A stretch of 64,000 nucleotides of DNA. It comes from Callorhinus ursinus. Lineage: Eukaryota > Chordata > Mammalia > Carnivora > Otariidae. Shown here one piece after another: positions 11,071-20,774 of this stretch (within the stretch, counting starts at the first letter, position 1; each line of letters starts with the position of its first letter). The position numbers and the translations under genes were made by a program. The stretch is from positions 15,882,419-15,946,418 of the forward strand of contig NW_020313005.1 of the NCBI RefSeq assembly GCF_003265705.1. The letters are read 5' to 3'. Below the pieces are notes generated by a model. The model made no database searches and had not been told where the DNA came from. It was given only the letters and a program-made list of their open reading frames with translations.

Positions 11071-11579
11071 GTAACTCACAGAAATGAGCTAATGTGGATA
11101 TCTACTGCTTTACTGCATGGTGCGAGGAAATTCTGAATAAAGTGTAATAGTAAAATTAAAATGCATATTGAGCTTGAAGTAAAGAAAGAAATTCTCAAGT
11201 GGTAGAAACAAGGAAGGAATTTAAAGCCAAAAGATTAAGTCTGCAAACCAGAGCCATGCTGATGTGAACAGGAGGCGGAGGGGGCCCTAAAACTGGGGTA
11301 GCAGTTTAACACCATGTGCATGAGGGGAAGCACCCTAGGACTCATTGGCAGCAGGGCTTTGGAACCGCAATCCTGCTCCTTCAGGGAAAGATGGGTAGGA
11401 GAAACATCTCTATCCATCAGTTTCTGCCCTAGGCCCTAGGCCCTAGGGAAGAAAGAAAAGAGTTTCCTGTGAGAAATTCAAATTTCCAGGTCTGTGTCAC
11501 ATTCTGGTGTGGGATGTGAACTTAACTTTATCTCATTGGGTCTCCAAGACCAAAAATTAATGTAAAACATTTTCCTTTT
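11071..11579. other. Unassigned intergenic DNA
   Basis: No gene recognised. A short triplication of GCCCTAG(G) units lies at about 11426-11447. Confidence 0.5.
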
Positions 11580-11605
11580 CCTTTTCCTTTCTTTTTTTGT
11601 TACCT

Positions 11606-12332
11606 TAGTCATGGAGGAAATCTTTCAGCCAACCAGTAGAAGCTAATGCACAACTCTTCCTAGCATGTTCTGAGAACATAAAGGGCCCCCACAGAATAAA
11701 ACAATCCCTGATGAAAACACTAACAATAAGTTTACAAGCCCCAGGAGGAAATAACTTACCACAGGCAGAGTCAGCACACATAACAAGTGGGAGAATCAAC
11801 ACCTCCAAATCTTGAGACAATAAAATAATCCAAAAGAGATAATAAAATAAGTAGCCTTACAAAATTTAGAGGGAAAATGGACTAGACAACACAGAGAAAT
11901 AAAAGGGTATTGGAAAAGAATAAGCAGATGAGAAAAAGAACCACACGGAATTTCTAAAAAAATGAAATATTTAGGGAAGAAAAAATAACTTCAGTGGATG
12001 AATTAATAGTTGACTAAAAAAAAATAGTGAAATGAAAGATTGATCTTAGGAAATTACTGAGGATGAGGCACCAAGAGGTAAAGACATGAAAATATGAAAA
12101 AGATGTTAAGAGATGGGCAAAACAGAATGAAAGTTGTGTAGGAATGAAGTGATAACAAAGAAAAGGCAGTCACTGAAGAGGTAATGGCTCAAAACGTTTT
12201 AGAATTGATGAAGGTCATAAATCCTTAGTTTGAAGAATCTATCCCAAACATAACATCCCAGGATAAAGAAAGATCTCATTTTGTTGAGTCACCCCTAGCC
12301 ACAAGACAGAGTGAAGTGTCAGAACCCCAAAC
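11606..12332 (+). mobile_element. Old L1 5' region (L1M-like), part 1
   Basis: The stretch from about 12190 (GAATTGATGAAGGTCATAAA, then AACATAACATCCCAGGATAA and ACCCCAAACTAAAAG) follows the order of the 5' region of old mammalian L1M elements. Upstream of 12190 the match is weaker. The reading resumes at 12610 after a younger L1 insertion. Confidence 0.65.
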
Positions 12333-12347
12333 TAAAAGAAAAATCTC

Positions 12348-12592
12348 AATCGGAGGGAGAGATGAACCATGAGACACTACAGACTCTGAGAAACAAACTG
12401 AGGGTTCTAGAGGGGAGGGGGTTGGGAGGATGGGCTAGCCTGGTGATGGGTATTAAAGAGGGCACGTACTGCACGGAGCACTGGGTGTTATACGAAAACA
12501 ATGAATCGTGGATCACTACATCAAAAACTAATGATGTAATGTATGGTGATTAACATAATAATAAAAAAGAAAGAAAGAAAAAAAGAAGAAAA
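12348..12592 (+). mobile_element. 5'-truncated carnivore L1, 3' end
   Basis: Typical 3' UTR end of recent carnivore L1: GGTGATGGGTATTAAAGAGG, GGAGCACTGGGTGTTATACG, AAAACTAATGATGTAATGTA, GGTGATTAACATAATAATAA and an A-rich tail. Flanked by AAAGAAAAATCTCAA (12333-12347) and AAAGAAAAATCTTAA (from 12593), a target duplication with one mismatch. Inserted within the older L1. Confidence 0.9.
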
Positions 12593-12607
12593 AAGAAAAA
12601 TCTTAAT

Positions 12608-12790
12608 GCTAGTTATGTTGAAAAGGTAGGCTATTTAAAAGGAAAAAACAATAGTGATAGTAGAGGCTGGAACAAAATGGAATCATCGCTTCAAAGTGCT
12701 GAGGGAAATGGGGAGTCAGTCTAGGATTCTATACCCAGCTCAGTTATAAAGCTGAGCAAATCTTTAATCACAAAGCACTCATTGGGGCTC
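12608..12790 (+). mobile_element. Old L1 5' region (L1M-like), part 2
   Basis: CTTCAAAGTGCTGAGGGAAA and GGATTCTATACCCAGCTCAG are diagnostic of the L1M 5' region. It continues the element interrupted at 12332. Confidence 0.75.
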
Positions 12791-12832
12791 ACAGTATATC
12801 TTGCTCTATCTGGGCCACCGTCAGAAACTCGT

Positions 12833-12936
12833 CTTTTTCCCATTCCTTTATTTTCTTTCCCTGCCCTCTCTCATCCCCTCTCTTCTCTTTTCCTTCCTTT
12901 TCTTTTTTTCCCTTTTCCTTTCTTTTTTTGTTACCT
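12833..12936. repeat. Polypyrimidine tract
   Basis: Over 100 bp almost purely C/T, ending in a 26-bp stretch (12911-12936) that also occurs exactly at 11580-11605. Frames reading F/L/S runs are artefacts of composition. Confidence 0.8.
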
Positions 12937-13774
12937 ATGGAACAAATCAGCCACCACCTTCCACATACAGGCTGGACTGGGAGCAAGGACCCCCAGACTT
13001 GGCTATTGAGTACTCCTGGGTTAATTCCTTTCAGTTCTCTAGGATTTATTTTCCCTTTTTTTTTCCACGGGAATTACGTATCTTCTGTCCCTCACAGGGT
13101 TTCTGTGATTATTTAAGTGAAACAGCAGATACAAAAGCATTTTGGAAGAAGGAAAAGCAAATGGTACACGTGCAGAGGATTAGTATTCTCTTCGAGCAGG
13201 TAGAGAAAGTTTTCCAGCCACTTTGTCCTCCCCTTTTCCTCTTGGCTGGCTGGATAATCTCATGTCGGAGTCTCTCCTGCAGCCAGCATGGATGGCTGGC
13301 CTCTCCAGTGCCTGAGATGCTAGGCTGGGTGAAGCCTCCTCCCTGAATCCAAAAGGCAGCCTAGTTACCTAGGCAGGAGCTGAAAAGTATTAACTGTGGC
13401 AAGAAGGATTAGCCATATGCCACTTAATTCCTGTTAATCAGGATTGCGGGGAGCTTGTGCTTGTAAATTACAGATGAGCCAGCGGCCATCCGGAGGCCCC
13501 GCTGGGCTGGTGCTCAGACAGGCACCGTGGACACAGCGCCCGAAGTACTCTCAGACCCCAGCTGAGCCAGTCCCACCTTCCGCATTTCCTTTGCCTTCAA
13601 GGTCTCGCCTTACCCTTTTTCTCCCCAGTCACTTCTTAGTTTTGATTCCCTTTCCTCTCGTTTATTATTATTCCTACTCTTCCACTTCTAAGTTAACATT
13701 CCTCTTTTATATTCCTTTGCTCCTGTTTTCTCCGACTTACTCTTTTGTCTTCTTTGAAAAATTCAGCGGAGTAA
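12937..13774. other. Unique DNA left of the provirus
   Basis: No exon or repeat recognised. The part around 13390-13460 (GCCACTTAATTCCTGTTAAT) is AT-rich with homeodomain-type cores and could be a conserved element. Plus frames at 12801-13346 and 13444-13800 show no domain. Confidence 0.5.
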
Positions 13775-14350
13775 ATTTGCATATTATTTGGTTTTATTAA
13801 GCGATTCACAAATCAGGCAGCATCCCATCCAGCAAGTAGAGAGATGCTCCAAGGATTTGTACAAAATGGAAGGTTTTTATAGGAAGGAGGGTGGAGTAAG
13901 AAGTTATTAGCAAAAGAAAAGAAAGGTTTGTTCCAGCCTGGGACATCTTTTTTGTGAAGAAGGGAATGACGGGGTTTTTACTGTGCAGATTACCTTACCA
14001 GTGCTGATCTGGAAATTTCAGATCAACTGTTAAAAGGTCACATTCCAGGGGCACCTGGGTGGCTCAGTTGGTTGAGCGGCTGCCGGCTGCCTCCGGCTCA
14101 GGTCATGATCCTGGAGTCCTAGGATCAACCCCCCCCCCATCGGGCTCCCTGCTGAGCGGAGAGTCTGTTTCTCCCTTTCCTATCTCTCCCTCTGCCCCCT
14201 TCTCATGCTCACACTCTCCCTCTCTCTCAAATAAATAAATAAAACCTTTAAAATAAAAGGTCACATTCCTGGGAGAGGTTGAAACTGTAATTAAGTCTTG
14301 GTTTGCTGTTGTGAGGGCAAATGGCTCTATTTTGGGTTTGTTTCTTTCTT
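13775..14350 (-). repeat. 3' LTR of the minus-strand provirus
   Basis: Pairs with 23538-23890: shared blocks include GTACAAAATGGAAGGTTTTT, TTTTTTGTGAAGAAGGG, GGAAATTTCAGATCAACTGT and CATTCCTGGGAGAGG. TTTATTAAG at about 13793 is an antisense AATAAA-type polyadenylation signal. Interrupted by the SINE at 14048. The outer limits are approximate. Confidence 0.8.
14048..14253 (+). mobile_element. CAN-SINE in the 3' LTR
   Basis: Head GGGGCACCTGGGTGGCTCAG. Target duplication AAAAGGTCACATTCC at 14032-14046 and again just after the tail (to 14269). Confidence 0.95.
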
Positions 14351-14741
14351 AATAATTGCCCTCTTTTGATCAGATTCTCAGCCTGAGAGGTGTGATAAAA
14401 AATTAAGGTCCTAGCGCCGCTCTGTAGTTATCATGGTTTTTCACTGTTCCTCTGTGATATTCACAGGTCATGCTGTTTTTCCTTAATCACTGTGATACTC
14501 TCAGATCACAACTCCAGGCTCACAGTCCTTAAGTCAGTAATGCTCTTCACTTCTCCTCCAATGTTCCAGTCTTGGGGAGATCATCCGCTTGGTAGTTAGT
14601 AGCTGTGAACACACATTTAAAGCCTTTGAGAATATACAGCACACCAGGGAGATTATAGGCAGGATAATTCCCAATGTTTGGAGTATACTTTGAAGCCATT
14701 GTCCCAAAAGCAATAAAAATCAAGTAAGTAAAAAAGCCAAA

Positions 14742-14776
14742 AAAAAAAAAAAAACCATACACACACACACACACAG
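14742..14776. repeat. A-run plus (AC)n tract
   Basis: Poly-A followed by about nine AC units, flanked by AAAATCAAGTAA on both sides (about 14714 and 14786). It sits inside the env remnant and destroys its frame. Confidence 0.85.
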
Positions 14777-15066
14777 AAAAAAATCAAGTAAAATGAAGAT
14801 CTTGTTAAAGGAGTCACCAGTTCAAGCCAAGTGGCTTGCTCGGTGATCTTATGTAACTGAGTTTCAACCTCTTCAGAAGTGTTGGCTGAGCTGCAGCATG
14901 TGGCCACAGCACAGGTTCCAACTTGCTCAGCTAAAAGATAATCAGGAGCTACCCTATTATCCAGAACAACTTTGGCCAGAGAGGCTAAGGAACTTTGTTG
15001 GGCCACTATTACTTCAGCTCCAGATTCTCCCATAACTTTAAGAATTAAGGAGAAGTTCCTGACCAA
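14770..15066 (-). pseudogene. Retroviral env transmembrane-subunit remnant
   Basis: A minus-strand frame carries the fusion-adjacent coiled-coil and immunosuppressive-like region of a retroviral transmembrane protein (VVLDNRVAPDYLLAEQ). A cysteine motif read C-AVAT-CC follows, then a heptad-like stretch ending QATWL. Related env proteins of this type have six residues between the first cysteine and CC; here there are four, so two codons appear lost. The frame then runs into the A/AC repeat at 14742-14776, and no membrane anchor is readable. Upstream, toward 15650, the surface subunit is shortened beyond recognition. Non-functional. Confidence 0.75.
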
Positions 15067-15366
15067 AGACTCATTTACATTTATCTCTAGCCAGGGAAGG
15101 AAAAACCTGCCAAAGGGAGTGAATCCTGAATCATGAAAGCCTCCTGGCAGGTCTTTTCTAACTTGACAATGTAAATTCAGAGGTCTTTATCAATTCGATG
15201 TCTTATTTGTTTTTTGAAAAGTTAGGGACGTGTTTAGATTTTCTCCTAGCCTGAAATAAAAGTTTGTTCGGATTCCAGAGTTTACATCCCTTAACAATGG
15301 CTTGGGAGATACAGATGAGGGCATTATTTTCCACGCCAGTGTCAGAGTAAAGAAAAGAGAAAGAAA

Positions 15367-15580
15367 GGGGTGACTGTGTGGCTCAGTCAGTTAAGTCCCC
15401 GCCTTTGGCTCAGATCATGATCTCAGGGTCCCGGGATAGAGTCCCATGCCGGGTTCCCCCTTAGAGGGGAGTCTGCTTCTCCCTCTTCCTCTCCCTTTGC
15501 CCCAACCCCACTTGTGCTCTCTCTCTCAACTAATTAACTAACTAACTAAATAAAAATAAAATCTTAAAAAAAAAGAAAGA
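15367..15580 (+). mobile_element. CAN-SINE in the env remnant
   Basis: Head GGGGTGACTGTGTGGCTCAG, body and (TAACTAAC)/AAAT tail. The flanks are A/G-rich and similar (AAGAAAAGAGAAAGAAA-like), consistent with a target duplication but blurred. Confidence 0.9.
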
Positions 15581-15699
15581 AAAGGGAAAGGAGAAAGGGT
15601 TTTAGGCTTAAAGTATGAAGTCTTGATTTATCATCTTGGTTGAAAGCAGTTTGCCTCAATGTCAACTATTTCTCTTGTCAATTCGATTCACAGATCTCC

Positions 15700-15801
15700 A
15701 GTGTCTGCACAGAATCAGCTGTTAGGTAAAGCCTTCTTTAGCTGTGAGATGTGTACCCAAGGTTTAATACCTTCTAGTTTTGCAGCAATGACAGTAGTCA
15801 G
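15700..15801 (-). pseudogene. Integrase C-terminal remnant, distal piece
   Basis: On the minus strand this stretch reads as the last part of a gammaretroviral-type integrase C-terminal domain (segment ending WVHISQLKK). The piece directly upstream of it lies on the far side of the plus-strand LTR at 15802-16393. The pol frame was therefore cut by that insertion. Confidence 0.65.
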
Positions 15802-16393
15802 TGATGTGGAAAACAAAGGCAGAAAAAAATTATTAAATTTCCTTCCTACCTACAGCCCATGGACAAGTCCTTGAAATAGGCAGAATGACGTTCCCCTAGG
15901 GACTCAACTTCCTCAATGCTAATACTTTGCTAAGTGCAGAAGACAATCCTAGCCCTCCCCCCTTCCCTCCCCCCCAGGGATCCTATAAGTCTACTTTAAC
16001 ATATAAAAATTCCTTTAGAAATTTCCTTTATCTCTAAACCCCCCAAGATACTTGTTGGCAATCATCCCCCAAGCATATGGCCCACTGATACATATCTGAA
16101 GGGTCTCATGACTAAGGTTTATTAGACAGTAATAAATGACTTTTCCCAACAATAGCTAGCCCCCTTAAGGTCCTGGAAACCTTGCTTCCAAAATTCCTTA
16201 GAGACGTATGCTACCCCAACCCCCTCCCAACTTGAAAGTCTATAATGGGCCACCCCTCATGACCCCGGTGCAGCTCCTTCTGCCCACGGGTCCGGTCCCC
16301 GTGCTCTAATAAAATCACCTTTTTGCACTAAAGACGTCTCAAGAATTCTTTCTTGGCCATCGGCTTCGAAACCTAACGTTCTTTCCTACACCA
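15802..16393 (+). mobile_element. Solo LTR, second ERV family (copy 1)
   Basis: Begins TGATGTGGAAAACAAAGGCA and ends CTTTCCTACACCA, with AATAAAATCACCTTTTTGCA as polyadenylation region and CTATAATGGGCC as a TATA-like block. Target duplication GTCAG at 15797-15801 and 16394-16398. It lies in the orientation opposite to the host provirus and interrupts its integrase coding sequence. Closely related to copy 3. Confidence 0.9.
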
Positions 16394-17250
16394 GTCAGGG
16401 GCACTTGGTAAGGTTCCACCCAATGGGGGTCGTGGGCTGTCTTCTCTGATAATGTTTCCAGAAAACCCAATCACCAGGCTCTAGACTGTGACCAGTAGGA
16501 TCCTTTGCATTGGGCTCTGGGAAGCCTTCTTTAGCCTGTTGATGACAGACTTGAGCATCAGATATTAGAGCCTCACAGTAGCTGGCCATCCTAGCATGAG
16601 ACAAATGATCAGCAGAAGGCTGTATACCAATAGATATTGGTCTGCCAGTGACTGCTTCATGTGGAGTGAGTTTATGTTTCCCAGAGGGGGTACTGCGCAT
16701 AGTCGGTAAGACCAAAGTTGACACCTTGAGCCAGGGAAGTCCGGTAGTTTCCACAGGCTTAAAAATTTAAATTTGAGCATCCCATTAGCTCTCTCAACCT
16801 TGCCTGATGGCTGAGAGTGATAGGGACAGTGATAATTACAAAGAGTTTGCAAGGCTTTCATTAAGGCTTGCGTGATTTACCCAGTGAAGTGGGTGTCTTG
16901 ATCACTGGAGATCATGTAAGGTATATACCCCAAGTGGGAAACACATTTTCTAACAGTTTCTTTGTCACTGTGGGGGCATCACCTTGTGGCAGGGGAAAGC
17001 TTCAACACACATGGAAAAGACACACATATAATAACAAGAACATATCGATAACCTATATTAAGTGGCAGTTGAATGAAATTTCACTGCAGGTGTTCAAAGG
17101 ATCCGGAGGGAGGACTCTGGGGACAAAAATGCCTTTTCCAAGATGATGGACTTAACTGGTTAGACTGCTGGTAGACTGTTTTTGCAATTTTGTAGAAGTG
17201 TCCCCACCGATGTCAGTTCATAATTTGAGTCATCTTAAAATGCAAAGATG
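16394..17250 (-). pseudogene. Retroviral integrase remnant
   Basis: Overlapping minus-strand frames (16861 to 16565, and 16754 to 16395) carry integrase signatures in order: YHSQPSGKVERANG, the conserved glutamate region of the catalytic core; then LTPHEAVTGRP; then SLEPGDWVFWK, the start of the C-terminal domain. At least two frameshifts separate them (near 16754 and 16430). The amino-terminal zinc finger should lie toward 17250-17350 but I cannot read it cleanly. Integrase joins viral DNA to the genome; this copy is broken. Confidence 0.85.
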
Positions 17251-17359
17251 AGTGAACAAATGCAAAAATCAAACAATTGGATTTGACGGGGAGCCAAAAA
17301 GAACCAAGCAGCCATCTTGGGTCTACCATAGCCCCAACTGTTTAACCTACAGCTATTAT

Positions 17360-17576
17360 CTTTTTTAAGATTTTATTTATTTATTTATTTATTTATGGAA
17401 GAGCGAGAGCGAGAGCGAGAGAGCACAAGTGCGGTGAAGAGCAGAGGGAGAGGGACACGTAGACTCTGCACTGAGTGGGGAGCCGGACATACGGCTCAGT
17501 CTCATGACCCTGAGATCATCACCTGAGCCGAAATCAAGAGTCAGACACTTAACCGACTGAGCCACCCAGGCACCCC
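17360..17576 (-). mobile_element. CAN-SINE, antisense
   Basis: Reverse complement form: AAGATTTTATTTATTTATTT at the left, CTGAGCCACCCAGGCACCCC at the right. Target duplication TACAGCTATT at 17348-17357 and 17578-17587. Confidence 0.95.
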
Positions 17577-17587
17577 ATACAGCTATT

Positions 17588-17700
17588 TTTTTTTTAAAGA
17601 TTTTATTTTTAAGTAATCTCTACACCCATTGCAGGGCCCTAACCCCAAACCCGAGATCAAGAGTTGCAAGCTCCCCCAACCAAGCCAGCCAGGTGCCCCA
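17588..17700 (-). mobile_element. Short CAN-SINE, antisense
   Basis: TTTTTAAAGATTTTATTTTT, AAGTAATCTCTACACCCA, then GCCAGCCAGGTGCCCC: the short tRNA-only type. Its flanks are TACAGCTATT at 17578-17587 and 17704-17713, the same target as the SINE to its left. Confidence 0.9.
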
Positions 17701-17984
17701 ATTTACAGCTATTATTTACCCACCTTAATTTCTGATTCAGGAGCAGACTGTAGCCATGCTGCAAGGACATCAGGATGGCAAATGTCTGGCAATGAGGGGC
17801 CATTTTTTGCAGAAGCAGAATGGACTCCATCCACATGTGCCACAGTCTTTTCCCCCATTCCCTTTTGCAACATTTTATTGGGAGAGATTTATATGTTCTG
17901 ACCCTGTCTTGAATTAAAGGATGACAGGATAGTGGCAGGAGCCCTGGGACCCTGAGGTGGCTCAGATGGAAACTGCAAGAACCA
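17701..17984 (-). other. Degenerate pol region of the provirus
   Basis: Lies between the RNase H and integrase remnants, so by position it should be the connection/amino-terminal integrase region. No motif readable. Confidence 0.5.
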
Positions 17985-18245
17985 TAAGCCTATTCATCTG
18001 TGCCTCGGTTTCCCCTTTACAGATTCTGTTACTGCTGCCTTTGCATGAAAGGCAGCAGAGGCATTTCCCTAAGACTCAGGCTTTGTCCTTTTAGTGTGAG
18101 CCTCAGTTTTGATGACAGCAATTTCAGAAGGTGAGAGAATAGCAGTAAGACCATTTACTTATTACCCATTTTTGATTGGGGTCCCAGAGGACATAATACA
18201 ACATTTTAAGATAATAATTAGAATTATAAGTGATAACATTATAGC
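17985..18245 (-). pseudogene. Retroviral RNase H remnant
   Basis: The minus strand reads a stretch with EIAVIKTEAHTK followed by a G-N-A-S/A-type segment, matching the C-terminal part of retroviral RNase H (the histidine of the EAH motif and the following N-A-D region, where the aspartate is lost). In-frame stops are present. Its place upstream of integrase fits pol order. Confidence 0.65.
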
Positions 18246-18473
18246 AGAACATATCAGATGTCTAGGAGTTTTACATAATTTATAGAACACGTATATACCT
18301 ATACAAATACAATATAAAGAAGCCTTAGTATTACTTCTGATGGGACAAAGCTTCCCATGTAATTTAACATATCAAGTAAACCTAATTAGTTTAAGAAGCC
18401 CTTTGGAATATTCCAGGGCCCCTCTAAAAAAAAGTCCCAAAGTTTCTTCTGGGTCAAAAAAAACTTCATTTAT

Positions 18474-18662
18474 GGGCATCTGAGTGGCTCAGTTGCTAAG
18501 CGTCTGCCTTCGGCTCAGGTCATGATCCCAGGGTCCTGGGATCGAGGCTTGCGTCAGGCTTCCTGCTCCGCAGAGGGCCTGCTTCTCCCTCTCCCATTCC
18601 CCCTGCCTGTGTTCCCTTTCTTGCTGTCTCTCTCTGTCAAATAAATAAATAAAATCTTAAAA
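18474..18662 (+). mobile_element. CAN-SINE
   Basis: Head GGGCATCTGAGTGGCTCAGT. Target duplication AAAAAAAACTTCATTTA at 18456-18472 and again ending at 18679. Confidence 0.95.
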
Positions 18663-18679
18663 AAAAAAAACTTCATTTA

Positions 18680-18990
18680 GAATTTCATTTTGAGTTTATA
18701 TATTATATACATATACATATATATGGAACCATATATACAGTTTTAAAGCACTTGGTTACAGAGAATCACAGATTTTTATGAAACTTAATACATCATTATC
18801 TACTAACAAAACTTACTTCTTTTAATATTAAGATGATTCTGTTTCCCCAAGTAATGAAAAACGTATTATTTTGATAAAACACAGAATCTTTGTTTTCTAG
18901 GCAGATCACTTAAACAAGGTAAAGAAATTTTCACAATCTGTTATCAAAAAACAGACCAAAACCCCAAAGAGAAAACCAAATTCTAATTTT
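18680..18990. other. AT-rich internal sequence of the provirus
   Basis: No motif readable. By position it belongs to upstream pol or gag-pol of the minus-strand provirus, or to an older insertion in it. Confidence 0.4.
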
Positions 18991-19025
18991 GCATCAGCTT
19001 ACCTTTTTTAAAATTAAATTACATT

Positions 19026-19809
19026 TGATGTGGAGAACAAAGGCAAAAGAAAAAAAAATTAAACTTCATTATAACTTACAGCCCATTGACAAGTAGCAGA
19101 GACAGGCAGGGTGACCTTCCTCTAGGAACTCAACTACTTCAGTGTCAATACTTTGCTAGAGGCAAAGGGCAACCTTAGGGGCGCCTGGGTGGCTCAGTCA
19201 TTAAGCGTCTGCCTTCAGCTCAGGTCATGATCCCAGGGTCCTGGGATTGAGCCCCCGCATCGGGCTCCCTGCTCTGCAGGAGGCCTGCTTCTCCCTCTCC
19301 CACTTCCCCTGCTTGTGTTCCCTCTCTCGTTGTGTCTCTCTCTGTCAAATAAATAAATAAAACCTTCAAAAAAAAAAAAAAAAAGGCAACCTTAGCTTGA
19401 CATTAGCCTGACCTCCAGGATCCTGTAAAAATCCCTTTGGAAACTTCCTTTATCTCTACCCCAAGATATAGGTTAGCAACCATCCTCTAAGCATATGTCC
19501 CACCGATATATATCTGAAGGGTATCATGACTAAGGTTTTACTAGACAGTAGTAAATGACTTTTTCCTGACAACAGCTAGCCCCTCAAGGTCCTGGAAACC
19601 TTGCTTCCAAATTCCTTAGAGGCTTGCGCTATCCCTAACCCCCTCACAACTTGAAAGTATATAATGGGCCCCTCCTCATGACCCCATTGCAGCTCTTTCT
19701 ACCCATGGGTCCTCTCCCCGTGCTTTAATAAAACCACCTTTTTTGCACTGAAGACGTCTCAAGAATTCTTCCTTGACTGTTTGCTCCTGACCCCCAATAT
19801 TTTATACCA
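19026..19809 (+). mobile_element. Solo LTR, second ERV family (copy 2)
   Basis: Begins TGATGTGGAGAACAAAGGCA, ends TTTTATACCA. Four-base target duplication CATT at 19022-19025 and 19810-19813. AATAAAACCACCTTTTTTGC is the polyadenylation block. Interrupted by the SINE at 19178. More diverged than copies 1 and 3. Confidence 0.9.
19178..19381 (+). mobile_element. CAN-SINE inside LTR copy 2
   Basis: Head GGGGCGCCTGGGTGGCTCAG, TGTGTCTCTCTCTGTCAAAT then (AAAT)n and poly-A. Target duplication AAGGGCAACCTTA (19165-19177) and AAAGGCAACCTTA (to 19394). Near-consensus and therefore relatively young. Confidence 0.97.
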
Positions 19810-19979
19810 CATTTTTAAATTATTTTTTTCTAGTTCTAGTACAAGGAACATGCCATGCTCTATTAGTTTCAGGTGTACAATACAATGATTCAACAATTCT
19901 ATACATTACTCTGTGCTCATCATTAAGTGTACTCTGAATCCCCTTCACACACCTCCACTATGGCACCAGCTTACTTTTG

Positions 19980-20774
19980 ATATAAAACTTACTCATTCTC
20001 ATCTTAGTTCAGAGTACACATAAAATTCCTTTCTAAAGATTCCTTTTTCACAATTTTCTCTTTCCTCAAAAAATGCGTCTCCATTCCTTATACCTTCTTT
20101 TACCAAAACACACATTTTACTTCCCTTGCATGCAGAGAAATAATAAATTTCTAACAGGATTAATTACATATATTAATTAGAATTCTCCACCCTTAGAAAC
20201 CTTAATTTCTAGTGAAACCTCAGAAGTAGACAATGCAAACTGTGTTAGCATTCTGTGGCTGGATACAATTATAAATACTTTCCATAATTTCTAAAAGCAT
20301 ATGTTTTCTCATAGTAAATTTCTCAGCATGGCACAGAACATGTTTATTAATAGGCCCAAATATCTTTAGTTCCTCTAGAATAGGAAGACAAAGTAAATTA
20401 AATTCTGTTCAGTAATTAACGTTTCAGTATTTTATCTTATTTGGTAATGATCTAATTGTTCAACAAATTTCCATTATGTAATATAACTTTGCAAAACCCT
20501 AAAGTTTGAAGTTACCAGAGATTTGGGAAGCTATTTTTAAGTACACATACCATAAAATATAATTGTTAGTAAAAAGTTTATCTATAAACTCCTATTCCAC
20601 TTACATCTAAGTCATTTGCTTCCAACAGTTACGTTTAGATTACCCATGAAAACTGCACGAGACATTAGACAAGATCAGCCATCATTCTAAGTTATTCTTT
20701 GCTGACAATTTTGCAACAGAGATAACATGAATTTAACTAGTAAACTCAAGTAGAATAAAAGTTGTTTGTTTATC
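19980..20774. other. AT-rich internal sequence, unassigned
   Basis: Lies between L1/LTR copy 2 and LTR copy 3 inside the provirus. No coding motif readable on either strand. Confidence 0.4.

Larger units (their letters stand above)
19009..19961 (-). mobile_element. 5'-truncated L1 3' end, antisense (split by an LTR)
   Basis: TTAGTTTCAGGTGTACAATA, CAATTCTATACATTACTCTG, TGCTCATCATTAAGTGTACT at 19860-19935 is the reverse complement of the carnivore L1 3' UTR. Flanking target copies are GCATCAGCTTACC (from 18991) and GCACCAGCTTACT (from 19963). The left part is its T-rich (antisense poly-A) tail, into which LTR copy 2 (19026-19809) was inserted. Confidence 0.8.
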
